Origin: Anaerotignum sp.
Lineage (GTDB): Bacteria; Bacillota; Clostridia; Lachnospirales; Anaerotignaceae
Direction of reading: 5' to 3'
DNA length: 61,040 nucleotides
Assembly (NCBI GenBank): GCA_020024455.1
Contig: JAHHTU010000010.1
Span: 1-61,040 of the forward strand
Shown here: piece after piece, positions 17,407 to 26,178 of the stretch
How the letters are laid out: every line of letters starts with the position of its first letter
How positions within the stretch are numbered: the stretch's first letter is position 1
Program-made: the position numbers and the translations under genes
Notes under the pieces: model-generated
Database searches by the model: none
Told to the model about the DNA's origin: nothing
The model's input: only the letters and a program-made list of their open reading frames with translations

Positions 17407-18765
17407 ATGAACCGAAATGGAGTACACGCATTGGTTTGCGGTATGGCAAAAAGTGGGATTGCCGCCGCAACATTGCTGCAAAAACAAGGTGCGATTGTCA
17501 CATTGCAGGACATGAAAGACAGGGCAGAACTTCCACAATCCGCATTGGATTTGGAGCAAAAAGGTGTTGTGTTATATACCGGAAAAAATCCCGATGATAT
17601 TGCACAAAAACAAGATTTGATTGTGTTAAGTCCGGGCGTACCTTGTGATTTGGATTTTATACAACAGGCAGAACAAGCGGGCGTTTCTGTTATCAGCGAA
17701 GTGGAATTGGCATATACACAAACAAAATGTCCCATCACAGCCATTACCGGCACAAACGGCAAAACCACAACAACCACATTGGTGGGCGAAATGATGCAAA
17801 CCACATATCCAAACACAGCAGTTGTGGGCAACATTGGCGTGCCATACAGTGAAAAAGTGGAAACATTGACCAAAGAGGATTGGGTTGTGGCAGAAATCAG
17901 CAGTTTCCAAATGGAAAAAGCAAAGACATTCCACCCGCATATCAGTGCGGTGTTGAATATAACACCCGACCACTTAAACCGTCATAAAACCATGGAAAAT
18001 TATATTGCCATGAAAGAGCGTATATTTGCAAACCAAACCGCAGAGGATTTTTGTATCTTAAACCATGCGGATACCGTTTGCCGTGCCATGGCAGAGAAAA
18101 CAAAGGCACAGGTTTTCTTTTTCAGCAGTGAAACCGTATTGGAAACAGGCATTTATTTGCAGGGAGAAAATATCATTGTGAAATGGAACAACATCAACGA
18201 AGTATTGCTCTCTGTCAAAGAATTGAAAATATTGGGTGTCCATAATTATGAAAATGTGATGGCGGCGACTGCCATGGCAATTTGTGCCAATATTCCTTTG
18301 GAACAAATCAGAGCGGTGTTGCGTACATTTGCGGGCGTGGAACATCGTATCGAATATGTGGCAACGGTAGACGGTGTGGATTATTACAATGACTCCAAAG
18401 GGACAAATACAGATGCCTCCATTCGTGCGGTATTGGCAATGCAAAAACCCATTGTATTGATTGGCGGCGGTTATGATAAAGGTGTTTCTTTTGATGCGTG
18501 GACACAGTTATTCCCGAAACGTGTGAAACATTTGGTTTTGATTGGCGTGACAGCACCGCAAATTCGACAATCCGCAGAACAATATGGATTTACCGCCATT
18601 ACGGAATGTGAAACATTTCAAGATGCGGTCAATGAATGTCGCAAACAGGCAAGTGCCGGTGATTGTGTGTTGCTTTCCCCTGCCTGTGCAAGCTGGGGAA
18701 TGTTTGACAACTATGAACAGCGTGGCAATCTGTTCAAAGAACAGGTCAAATCTTTTTTGAAATAA
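17407..18765 (+). CDS. murD: UDP-N-acetylmuramoylalanine--D-glutamate ligase
   Basis: MurD adds D-glutamate to UDP-MurNAc-L-Ala. The 452-residue protein has an N-terminal Rossmann-like UDP-binding domain (VCGMAKSGIAAATLL), the ATP loop AITGTNGKTTTTTLVGE, the central region NITPDHLNRH and the C-terminal domain with DSKGTNTDAS. The order mraY-murD-ftsW is the usual cluster order. Confidence 0.95.
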   Translation: MNRNGVHALVCGMAKSGIAAATLLQKQGAIVTLQDMKDRAELPQSALDLEQKGVVLYTGKNPDDIAQKQDLIVLSPGVPCDLDFIQQAEQAGVSVISEVELAYTQTKCPITAITGTNGKTTTTTLVGEMMQTTYPNTAVVGNIGVPYSEKVETLTKEDWVVAEISSFQMEKAKTFHPHISAVLNITPDHLNRHKTMENYIAMKERIFANQTAEDFCILNHADTVCRAMAEKTKAQVFFFSSETVLETGIYLQGENIIVKWNNINEVLLSVKELKILGVHNYENVMAATAMAICANIPLEQIRAVLRTFAGVEHRIEYVATVDGVDYYNDSKGTNTDASIRAVLAMQKPIVLIGGGYDKGVSFDAWTQLFPKRVKHLVLIGVTAPQIRQSAEQYGFTAITECETFQDAVNECRKQASAGDCVLLSPACASWGMFDNYEQRGNLFKEQVKSFLK

Positions 18766-18786
18766 AACAAAGAACGGGGTGAAGGC

Positions 18787-19932
18787 ATGAGCCAAACGAA
18801 ACAGGGGACACCAACCAGAAAATCAAGAAGAAAAATCATAAAGCCGGATACGTATGATTTTGGGTTGTTGTTTGTGGTGTTGACATTGGTACTGTTTGGC
18901 GTGGTGATGATATTCAGTGCGAGTTATTACAGTACGATGACAAGTGAAGCATTTGACAACGATATGTTTTATTACTTAAAACGACAAGGTATGTGGGCAG
19001 TGATGGGCGTTGCCGGCATGGTTGTGTGTATGAATGTGCCGTATCAATTTTGGAAACGGTTTGCTTTTTTGTTTTATATGATTTCCAATTTTTTGCTGGT
19101 GATATTGCCGTTTGTCGGAAAAAACGTAAAGGGACAGACAAGATGGATTGAAATTGGCCCGATACAGTTCCAGCCGTCTGAATTTAGCAAGGTTGCAGTC
19201 ATATTATATTTGTCATTGTATGTGGTCAATCATCGCAAAGAATTGGCAAATTTAAAGGGATTTGTAAAAGCGTTGATGATATTGGGGATACCTGTGGTTT
19301 TGATTGCCATGACAAACTTTTCCACAGCGTTGTTGTTGCTGATGATAGGTGTTACGATTTTGTTTATCGCAAGCCCCAGAATATGGTACTTTGTGGCTGG
19401 GATTTGTGCTTTGGTGCCGTTTGCGGCAATCATGATATTGTTGCCGCAGTTTCGCTATCGTCTGGGACGTATTCAAGTGTGGTTAGACCCTTGGTCCGCT
19501 CCTTTAGAGGGTGGATTTCAAATTATACAAGGGCTGTATGCAGTGGCATCGGGTGGCTTGTTTGGGGTTGGCTTGGGACAGAGCCGACAAAAAACATTCA
19601 TTCCCGAGGCACATAATGATATTATATTTGCCATTATTTGCGAAGAATTGGGTTTGATTGGTGCAGGGCTTGTCATCATACTGTTTGCAGTGTTGGTATG
19701 GCGTGGGATTCGGATTGCACTGAATGCAAAAGATAACTATGCCATGTTGGTGGCAGCGGGCATTACGGCAGCGATTGCCTTTCAGTCTTTGATTAACATT
19801 GGCGTGGTAACAAATACCATACCCAATACAGGACAGCCGTTGCCCTTTATCAGCTATGGCGGTACATCACTGGTGTTTACGATGGGTATGATGGGAATGT
19901 TGTTGAATATTTCCAGATACCCAAAAGAATAA
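18787..19932 (+). CDS. ftsW: SEDS-family peptidoglycan glycosyltransferase FtsW/SpoVE
   Basis: This polytopic membrane enzyme polymerises lipid II into glycan strands together with a class B PBP. The 381-residue protein has about 10 membrane spans. SEDS landmarks include RWIEIGPIQFQPSEFSKVA, LDPWSAPLEGGFQIIQ, EAHNDIIFAIICEELG and the C-terminal GQPLPFISYGGTS. Its partner is probably one of the two PBPs upstream. FtsW and SpoVE cannot be told apart from sequence alone. The usual next gene, murG, is absent; the valS T-box follows. Confidence 0.92.
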   Translation: MSQTKQGTPTRKSRRKIIKPDTYDFGLLFVVLTLVLFGVVMIFSASYYSTMTSEAFDNDMFYYLKRQGMWAVMGVAGMVVCMNVPYQFWKRFAFLFYMISNFLLVILPFVGKNVKGQTRWIEIGPIQFQPSEFSKVAVILYLSLYVVNHRKELANLKGFVKALMILGIPVVLIAMTNFSTALLLLMIGVTILFIASPRIWYFVAGICALVPFAAIMILLPQFRYRLGRIQVWLDPWSAPLEGGFQIIQGLYAVASGGLFGVGLGQSRQKTFIPEAHNDIIFAIICEELGLIGAGLVIILFAVLVWRGIRIALNAKDNYAMLVAAGITAAIAFQSLINIGVVTNTIPNTGQPLPFISYGGTSLVFTMGMMGMLLNISRYPKE

Positions 19933-19960
19933 AGAATACAGAATAATTTATCAAATAGTA

Positions 19961-19989
19961 TTGACAAATAGGCTTGTATTGTCTAAAAT
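19961..19989 (+). promoter_or_regulatory. Promoter of the valS T-box transcript
   Basis: Consensus TTGACA (19961-19966) and TAAAAT (19984-19989) are 17 bp apart, so transcription would start near 19996 at the head of the T-box leader. Confidence 0.85.
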
Positions 19990-19995
19990 GCAAAC

Positions 19996-20240
19996 ATATA
20001 TGTAAAAGACAATGAAAAAGAGGAGTATGTGCCATTCGTTTGCCAGAGAGAGAAACCCATAGGCTGTAAGGTTTTTTCAAAAAGAAGCACAGAATGTAGC
20101 TTGGGAGTTGTTTTGTTGAAACAAAGTAGACAAAAACGGTTGACCTCGTTATCGGTTACAGAGTGCCTGTTTTTTTGCAAACAGGAATAAAGGTGGTACC
20201 GCGAGCTTTTCGCCCTTTTTGGGAGGAAAGCTCTTTTTTT
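19996..20240 (+). promoter_or_regulatory. T-box riboswitch, valine (specifier GTA)
   Basis: The leader carries the T-box core AGGTGGTACCGCG (20191-20203). A terminator hairpin follows directly: GAGCTTT 20203-20209 pairs with AAAGCTC 20227-20233, an inner CCC/GGG adds to the stem, and T residues run from 20234 to 20240. In Stem I the AGAGAG-like segment is at 20046-20052. The specifier region is AGAATGTAGC with GTA (Val) at 20096-20098. Uncharged tRNA-Val should pair with the specifier and the T-box bulge, stabilise the antiterminator and turn valS on. The specifier agrees with the downstream gene. Confidence 0.92.
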
Positions 20241-20263
20241 ATCAGAAAAGGAGGAACACAACA

Positions 20264-22897
20264 TTGAAAGAATTGGCAAAAAATTTTGACCCCTCTGTGG
20301 TAGAGGATAGACTGTATGCAACTTGGTTGGAAAAGAAATATTTTCACACGGAAGTCGATAAAACAAAAAAACCATTTACCATTGTCATGCCACCCCCGAA
20401 TATCACCGGGCAATTACACATGGGCCATGCATTGGATAATACCATGCAGGATATTTTAATTCGTTGGAAAAGAATGGCAGGTTACAATGCATTATGGATT
20501 CCGGGTATTGACCATGCAAGTATCTCCACAGAATTGAAAGTGGTGCAAAAAATGGCAACAGAAGGACTGAAGAAAGAAGATGTCGGTCGTGAAGGCTTTT
20601 TGGAACGTGCATGGGCTTGGAAAGAAGAATACGGCGGTATTATATTGAACCAGTTGCGTAAATTGGGTTGTTCCTGTGACTGGGACAGAGTACGCTTTAC
20701 CATGGACGAAGGTTGTTCCGATGCGGTTTTAGAGGTGTTCTGTCGTTTGTATGAAAAAGGTTATATCTATCGTGGTGAAAAAATCATCAACTGGTGTCCG
20801 GAATGCCAGACAACCATTTCCGACGCAGAAGTAGACCATGTGGATAGTGCAGGACATTTTTATCACATTGCATATCCTGTGGTGGGTACAGATGAAAAAC
20901 TGCGTTTGGCAACCACACGTCCCGAAACCATGATGGGGGATACTGCGGTGGCTGTACACCCGGAAGATGAAAGATATCAGCATTTGATTGGAAAAACCTG
21001 TATATTGCCTTTGATGAACAGAGAAATTCCCATCATTGCAGACGAATATGTAGACAGAGAATTTGGTACCGGTGTTGTAAAAATCACACCTGCACATGAC
21101 CCGAATGACTTTGAAGTGGGATTGCGTCATGATTTGCCACGCATCACTGTGATGAACGATGATGGCACGATGAACGAAAAAGCAGGCGAATTTGCAGGCA
21201 TGGACAGAAAAGAAGCAAGAAAAGCCGTTGTTGCAAAATTGAAAGAACAAGGCTATTTGATTGAAATAGAAGACATCAACCATGCAGTGGGTTGTCATGA
21301 AAGATGTCATGCAACCATTGAACCCATGATTAAATTGCAATGGTTTGTGCGTATGGAAGAATTGGCAAAACCTGCCATGGAAGTGTATCAGAAAAACGAA
21401 TTGCGTTTTGTACCAGACCGTTTTGGTAAAGTGTATATGCATTGGTTGGAAAATATCAGAGATTGGTGTATTTCCCGTCAGTTGTGGTGGGGACATCGTA
21501 TTCCTGCATATTATTGTGCGGATTGCGGACATATCACAGTCAGCAAACAAAAACCCGATGCGTGTGAAAAATGCGGCTGCACCAATTTGAAACAAGACGA
21601 AGATACACTGGATACTTGGTTTAGTTCTGCATTGTGGCCGTTCTCCACATTGGGTTGGCCCGAAAAAACAGAAGAATTGGCACATTTTTATCCTACAAGC
21701 ACATTGATTACAGGATATGATATTATTTTCTTCTGGGTGGTGAGAATGGTATTCTCGGGTATGGAACATATGGGAGAAGTGCCATTCAAAGATGTACTCA
21801 TTCATGGCTTAATCCGTGACGACCAAGGCAGAAAATTTTCCAAATCATTGGGTAATGGGATTGACCCATTGGAAGTTATCAAAAATTACGGTGCAGACCC
21901 TCTGCGTTTGATGTTGATTACCGGAAATGCACCTGGTAACGATATGCGTTTCTATTGGGAACGATTGGACAACTGCCGTAACTTCTGCAACAAAATCTGG
22001 AATGCCAGCCGTTTTGTGATGATGAACATGGAAGAAAAACAGGAAACAAAATTGTTGATGCTGACATCTGCGGATAAATGGATTTTGTCCAAAGTCAATA
22101 CATTGGCAAAAGACGTTTCCGAAAATCTGGAACATTATGAATTGGGCTTGGCAGCACAGAAAATTTATGATTTCCTGTGGGACGAATATTGTGACTGGTA
22201 TATCGAAATGGTAAAACCTCGTTTGTACAACAAAGAGGATACCACAAGAGAAGCGGCATTGTGGACATTGAAAACCGTATTGCTCAATGCATTGAAATTG
22301 TTGCACCCATTCATGCCTTATATCACAGAAGAATTGTTCTGCCATATCCAAGAGGAAGAAGAAAGTATCATGATTTCTCAATGGCCTGTATATAAAGAAG
22401 AATGGAATTATACAGAAAATGAAACAGAAATTGATGCAATCAAAGAAGCAGTCAGAAATATCCGTAACATTCGTGCGGAAATGAATGTTGCACCATCGAA
22501 AAAAGTGCAGATGTTTGTGGTTTCCGAAAAAGAAGAAGTGCGTCATATTTTTGAACACAGCAAAGTGTTCTTCAAAACATTGGGTAGTGCAAGCGAAGTG
22601 ACTGTCCAAGCAGACAAAACAGGCATTGGCGAAGATGCCGTTTCCGTTGTGATTACAGATGCAACCATCTATATGCCTTTGGCAGAATTGGTAGACATTG
22701 CAAAAGAAGTGGAACGTCTGCAAAAAGAAAAAGAAAAAATGCAAAAAGAAATCGAACGTGTAGAAAAGAAACTTTCCAATCAAGGTTTTGTGGCAAAAGC
22801 ACCACAAAAAGTCATTGACGAAGAAAAAGCGAAAGAACAAAAATACAGAGCGATTTTGGCACAAGTGGAAGAACGTTTGGCACAATTACAGAAGTAA
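20264..22897 (+). CDS. valS: Valine--tRNA ligase
   Basis: ValS charges tRNA-Val and edits threonine mischarging. The 877-residue class I synthetase has the HIGH-type motif HMGHAL after PPPNITGQL, a CP1 editing domain (about 185-360), the KMSKS-type motif KFSKSLGNGIDP, an anticodon-binding domain and a C-terminal coiled coil (about 810-875, rich in Glu and Lys). It starts at TTG 20264 (LKELAKNFDPS), with AAAGGAGG ending at 20254; no ATG or GTG precedes the conserved N terminus in frame. The T-box upstream controls it. Confidence 0.96.
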   Translation: MKELAKNFDPSVVEDRLYATWLEKKYFHTEVDKTKKPFTIVMPPPNITGQLHMGHALDNTMQDILIRWKRMAGYNALWIPGIDHASISTELKVVQKMATEGLKKEDVGREGFLERAWAWKEEYGGIILNQLRKLGCSCDWDRVRFTMDEGCSDAVLEVFCRLYEKGYIYRGEKIINWCPECQTTISDAEVDHVDSAGHFYHIAYPVVGTDEKLRLATTRPETMMGDTAVAVHPEDERYQHLIGKTCILPLMNREIPIIADEYVDREFGTGVVKITPAHDPNDFEVGLRHDLPRITVMNDDGTMNEKAGEFAGMDRKEARKAVVAKLKEQGYLIEIEDINHAVGCHERCHATIEPMIKLQWFVRMEELAKPAMEVYQKNELRFVPDRFGKVYMHWLENIRDWCISRQLWWGHRIPAYYCADCGHITVSKQKPDACEKCGCTNLKQDEDTLDTWFSSALWPFSTLGWPEKTEELAHFYPTSTLITGYDIIFFWVVRMVFSGMEHMGEVPFKDVLIHGLIRDDQGRKFSKSLGNGIDPLEVIKNYGADPLRLMLITGNAPGNDMRFYWERLDNCRNFCNKIWNASRFVMMNMEEKQETKLLMLTSADKWILSKVNTLAKDVSENLEHYELGLAAQKIYDFLWDEYCDWYIEMVKPRLYNKEDTTREAALWTLKTVLLNALKLLHPFMPYITEELFCHIQEEEESIMISQWPVYKEEWNYTENETEIDAIKEAVRNIRNIRAEMNVAPSKKVQMFVVSEKEEVRHIFEHSKVFFKTLGSASEVTVQADKTGIGEDAVSVVITDATIYMPLAELVDIAKEVERLQKEKEKMQKEIERVEKKLSNQGFVAKAPQKVIDEEKAKEQKYRAILAQVEERLAQLQK

Positions 22898-22906
22898 GCA
22901 GAAAAA

Positions 22907-22931
22907 AACACCGCAGTTTGCGGTGTTTTTT
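22907..22931 (+). terminator. Terminator after valS, usable from both sides
   Basis: ACACCGCA (22908-22915) pairs with TGCGGTGT (22919-22926), flanked by A residues on the left and six T residues on the right. It can therefore serve valS and the convergent gene that ends at 22933. Confidence 0.85.
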
Positions 22932-22932
22932 G

Positions 22933-23343
22933 TTATGCTTGTTCTACCAATGCAAAAATTTCATCGGCTGATTTTTGATAATATCCTGTGCTGTCCTCAC
23001 AAACGGCTTCGGCAACACCAGAGTTATAATACATTTGACAAGCCTCTACGGCATTCATATGATGTTTTTGTGCAATGCGGTTGACCACTTCCACAACGAG
23101 TGGGGTTCTTTCTTTGTAAGCGGCATATGTATTTTCTGCGGCATCGCTTTGCATAGAAAGCAACCCGTCCAACAATCCCATATAAAAGTCTAAATCGACA
23201 TTGGGGAATTGTTCTCTGGTTTGCAACAGCGTGTCAATCAATCCGTTTTTTTCCAATGATAAAAATACATGATTTCCTGCAATATTTTTCAAATATGCAT
23301 AATATTCCGTGCAAGAAACCAATAATGATACCTCATGTTCCAT
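22933..23343 (-). CDS. Small helical protein of unknown function
   Basis: The predicted 136-residue protein begins MEHEVSLLVSCTEYYAYLKN. It is acidic, predicted mostly helical, and has no signal peptide or membrane span. The C-terminal third (EVVNRIAQKHHMNAVEACQM...) weakly recalls small DUF3791-like proteins, but this is not enough for a family call. ATG 23343 is chosen because AAGGGAG lies upstream; a longer frame back to 23397 would run through that site and the promoter. It is transcribed divergently from the B3/B4 protein. Confidence 0.7.
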   Translation of the reverse strand: MEHEVSLLVSCTEYYAYLKNIAGNHVFLSLEKNGLIDTLLQTREQFPNVDLDFYMGLLDGLLSMQSDAAENTYAAYKERTPLVVEVVNRIAQKHHMNAVEACQMYYNSGVAEAVCEDSTGYYQKSADEIFALVEQA

Positions 23344-23368
23344 AAGTTCATTCGCTCCCTTCTTCTTT

Positions 23369-23397
23369 ATGATACTTGTTCTTGACAAAAAAAGCAA
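23369..23397 (-). promoter_or_regulatory. Promoter of the minus-strand small helical protein
   Basis: On the minus strand, TTGCTT (23397-23392) and TATCAT (23374-23369) are 17 bp apart. This is 26 bp upstream of the ATG at 23343. Confidence 0.6.
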
Positions 23398-23429
23398 TCT
23401 TATCTTTTTGACTTGCTATTTTTTGTCAA
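23382..23429. repeat. Inverted repeat covering the divergent promoters
   Basis: TTGACAAAAAAAGCAA (23382-23397) is matched on the other strand by TTGCTATTTTTTGTCAA (23413-23429), with one extra base and a 15-bp centre. Each arm overlaps a -35 element of one of the two divergent promoters. It may be an operator shared by both genes, or may simply reflect mirrored promoter elements. Confidence 0.55.
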
Positions 23430-23441
23430 AAAGTGTATGGT
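23413..23441 (+). promoter_or_regulatory. Promoter of the B3/B4 domain gene
   Basis: TTGCTA (23413-23418) and TATGGT (23436-23441) are 17 bp apart, 26 bp ahead of the TTG start at 23468. Confidence 0.5.
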
Positions 23442-23467
23442 AAATAAAAAGTAAGGAGTGATGATAC

Positions 23468-24130
23468 TTGTATTCCATAAAAATTTCACCAACCATCACA
23501 GAATGTTGTCCAAATGTGGTTTTGGGATTATTGCAATGCCATGTGTCTGTATATCCGAAAGATGCAGCATTTGCCGCAATCTTTCAACAAAAAATTGCAG
23601 AATTGGCAGATACAGAGCTTTCTCAGGCGAATAAAAGAGAACACATACAATCCACAAGAAAAGCATATAAGGCGTTGGGCAAAGACCCGAACCGCTATCG
23701 TTGCTCTGCGGAGGCGATGTGTCGCAGAATTGCGAAAGAAAGAGGGTTGTATGATATCAACAATGTTGTGGATATTACAAATTATCTTTCGATTGCGTCC
23801 GGATATTCTATGGGGACGTATGATATACAAAAAATCAAAGGAACTGTGGTATGGAAACGTGCCGAAGAAGGGACTGCATATCAGGGGATTGGAAAAGATG
23901 TTCTCAATATTGCATATTTGCCGGTATTGTTTGATGACTTGGGAGCATTTGGCAATCCCACCAGTGACAGTATGCGTACCATGGTAACGGAAGATACCAA
24001 AGAAATTATCATGCTGTTTTATTGTTTTGATGGCGGAGCAGATTTGGAAATGTGGTTGCAACAAGCACAGACATTATTGGAACAATATGCAAATGCAACC
24101 AATACAGAAACAAAGATATTGGTGCCATAA
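23468..24130 (+). CDS. Free-standing B3/B4 (PheRS beta-like) domain protein
   Basis: The 220-residue protein resembles the B3/B4 domain that in the PheRS beta chain forms the editing site for mischarged tRNA-Phe. Visible landmarks are the basic segment RKAYKALGKDPNRYRCSAEAMCRRI, the NNVVDITNYLSI segment typical of the fold, and FGNPTSDSMRT near the end. Free-standing members are thought to bind or deacylate tRNA, but the substrate of this one cannot be read from sequence. It starts at TTG 23468 with AAGGAG 9 bases upstream. It lies between two tRNA synthetase genes. Confidence 0.8.
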   Translation: MYSIKISPTITECCPNVVLGLLQCHVSVYPKDAAFAAIFQQKIAELADTELSQANKREHIQSTRKAYKALGKDPNRYRCSAEAMCRRIAKERGLYDINNVVDITNYLSIASGYSMGTYDIQKIKGTVVWKRAEEGTAYQGIGKDVLNIAYLPVLFDDLGAFGNPTSDSMRTMVTEDTKEIIMLFYCFDGGADLEMWLQQAQTLLEQYANATNTETKILVP

Positions 24131-24134
24131 AAAG

Positions 24135-24165
24135 AAAAGCCTTATTCTTGGAATAAGGCTTTTTT
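24135..24165. terminator. Bidirectional terminator between the B3/B4 gene and aspS
   Basis: AAGCCTTATTC (24137-24147) and GAATAAGGCTT (24151-24161) form a perfect 11-bp stem with a 3-nt loop. A residues lie to the left and T residues to the right, so it works for both convergent genes. Confidence 0.9.
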
Positions 24166-24177
24166 GTATCAAAAAAA

Positions 24178-25998
24178 TCATTCGGCATCTTCTGCCTGTG
24201 CGGCTTTCAACAATGCTTCGTTGAATGTGATTGCCAATTCGTCAAGCTGTTTTTGTTCCACCACATTTGGAGCATCTGTCATAGGGCAGGAAGCATCTTT
24301 GACTTTGGGGAATGCGATGACATCACGGATACTGGTTGCACCGCTCATCAACATAATCATTCTGTCCAGACCAAATGCCAAACCACCATGCGGTGGTACA
24401 CCATATTTGAATGCATCTAACAGGAAACCGAAACGTTCCTGTGCATCTTCGGGGGTAAAGCCCAACAATTCAAACATTTTCTGTTGAATATCTCTGCGGT
24501 GGATTCTGATAGAACCGCCACCCAATTCATAGCCGTTCAATACAATATCATATGCTTTTGCACGCACTGCACCAGGGTTTGTATCCAGCAATGGCAAATC
24601 TTCGTCCATGGGAGCTGTGAATGGGTGATGGACAGCCACATATCTGTTTTCTTCTTCGTCCCATTCGAGCATAGGGAATTCTGTAATCCACAAGAAACGG
24701 AAATCATCGGCTTTTGTCAATTCCAACATTTTGGAAAGTTCCAAACGCAAAGCACCCAAAGCATCAAATACCACTTTGTTGCTATCTGCACAAATGAGGA
24801 TTAAGTCGCCGGGTTGTCCGTCCATTTTGTCCACGATTTCCTGCAATTTTTCGGGTGTAAAGAATTTTGCAATCTGTGTTTTCAAACTGCCGTCTTCCTG
24901 TATGGCAATCCATGCCAAACCTTTGGCACGGTATGTTTTGACAAATTCCACCAAGCTGTCGATTTTCTTTCTGGGGAATGTGCCACAGCCTTTTGCATTG
25001 ATGGCACGTACACTGCCGCCTGCTTGCAGAGCAGATTGGAATACAACAAATTCGGTATCTTTGACAATGTCAGAGATATTGACCAATTCCATGCCAAAAC
25101 GCACGTCCGGTTTATCAGAGCCGAAACGTTCCATTGCTTCTTGATAAGTCATACGTTGCAAAGGCAGTTTGACATCAACGTGCATAATCTCTTTGAATAC
25201 TTTTTGCAGTAATCTTTCATTGATATCTAAAATATCATCTACATCAACAAAGGAAAGCTCCATATCGACTTGTGTAAATTCGGGCTGTCTGTCTGCACGC
25301 AAATCTTCGTCACGGAAACATTTTGCAACCTGATAATAACGGTCCATACCGGAAACCATCAACAGCTGTTTGTAAAGCTGCGGGGATTGTGGCAAGCCAT
25401 AGAAATTGCCGGGGTGTACACGGCTTGGCACCAAGTAATCTCTGGCACCTTCCGGTGTGGATTTGCCCAAAATGGGTGTTTCGATTTCCAAAAATCCCTC
25501 GTTGCTCAAAAATTGACGCAATACTTGTACCACATTATGACGCAATACCAAATTATGCAGTTGGGAAGGTCTTCTCAAATCCAAGTATCTGTATTTCAAA
25601 CGCAAATCATCTTTGACTGTGATATTGTCTTCAATTTGGAATGGTGTTGTTTCGGATTCAGATAATATTCTGAATTCGGACGCAATGATTTCGATTTTGC
25701 CTGTTTTCATATTGGGGTTGATGTTGCCTTCTGTTCTTGCGGCAACTGTGCCACGCACTGCCAGTGTATATTCACTGCGTACCGTTTCGGCTTTTTCAAA
25801 AATTTCTTTTGGTGCGGTGTTGCCGTCCACAGCAATCTGTACCAAACCGGTTCTGTCACGCAATGCAATGAATATCAGCTGTCCCAAATCACGGCGACGC
25901 TGTACCCAACCCATCACGGTTACTTCTTGTCCAATCATTGTTTCGTCTACATGACAACACATATGACTTCTTTTTAATCCAGTTAATGCTTCTCCCAT
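24178..25998 (-). CDS. aspS: Aspartate--tRNA ligase
   Basis: AspS charges tRNA-Asp. The 606-residue class II synthetase has an N-terminal OB-fold anticodon-binding domain (about 15-110, GWVQRRRDLGQLIFIALRDR) and the motif 2 region FRDEDLRADRQPEFTQVDMELSF. It also has the bacterial GAD insertion (about 300-420) and the C-terminal motif 3 segment GLAFGLDRMIMLM. The domain content is the full-length bacterial form. ATG 25998 has AAGGAGAT upstream on the minus strand. Confidence 0.96.
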   Translation of the reverse strand: MGEALTGLKRSHMCCHVDETMIGQEVTVMGWVQRRRDLGQLIFIALRDRTGLVQIAVDGNTAPKEIFEKAETVRSEYTLAVRGTVAARTEGNINPNMKTGKIEIIASEFRILSESETTPFQIEDNITVKDDLRLKYRYLDLRRPSQLHNLVLRHNVVQVLRQFLSNEGFLEIETPILGKSTPEGARDYLVPSRVHPGNFYGLPQSPQLYKQLLMVSGMDRYYQVAKCFRDEDLRADRQPEFTQVDMELSFVDVDDILDINERLLQKVFKEIMHVDVKLPLQRMTYQEAMERFGSDKPDVRFGMELVNISDIVKDTEFVVFQSALQAGGSVRAINAKGCGTFPRKKIDSLVEFVKTYRAKGLAWIAIQEDGSLKTQIAKFFTPEKLQEIVDKMDGQPGDLILICADSNKVVFDALGALRLELSKMLELTKADDFRFLWITEFPMLEWDEEENRYVAVHHPFTAPMDEDLPLLDTNPGAVRAKAYDIVLNGYELGGGSIRIHRRDIQQKMFELLGFTPEDAQERFGFLLDAFKYGVPPHGGLAFGLDRMIMLMSGATSIRDVIAFPKVKDASCPMTDAPNVVEQKQLDELAITFNEALLKAAQAEDAE

Positions 25999-26038
25999 GT
26001 TATTAAAATCTCCTTACAGATAAAAATTTTCTGTTTCT

Positions 26039-26066
26039 ATCATACCATTTTTCCGAAAAAAGTAAA
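26039..26066 (-). promoter_or_regulatory. Predicted aspS promoter
   Basis: On the minus strand, TTTACT (26066-26061) and TATGAT (26044-26039) are 16 bp apart, about 41 bp before the aspS start. Confidence 0.5.
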
Positions 26067-26111
26067 GTTTATCCGCTCATTTTCTGCGAGAATTTCATAA
26101 AATAGACTTTG

Positions 26112-26140
26112 TTGTAAATTGGTTGCGAAAGATGTATAAT
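26112..26140 (+). promoter_or_regulatory. Promoter of the cytidylate-kinase-like gene
   Basis: TTGTAA (26112-26117) and a perfect TATAAT (26135-26140) are 17 bp apart. The start codon lies 38 bp further on. Confidence 0.7.
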
Positions 26141-26178
26141 AATAAAAAGGAAAAGAAGTACAAAAAGGGGGAGTATGT

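Noticed and set aside
20729..22885. Two long minus-strand frames opposite valS
   Set aside because: valS is complete on the plus strand and the antisense products are low-complexity shadows.
24484..25665. Plus-strand frames opposite aspS
   Set aside because: AspS on the minus strand is full length with all class II motifs, and these frames have no start signals.
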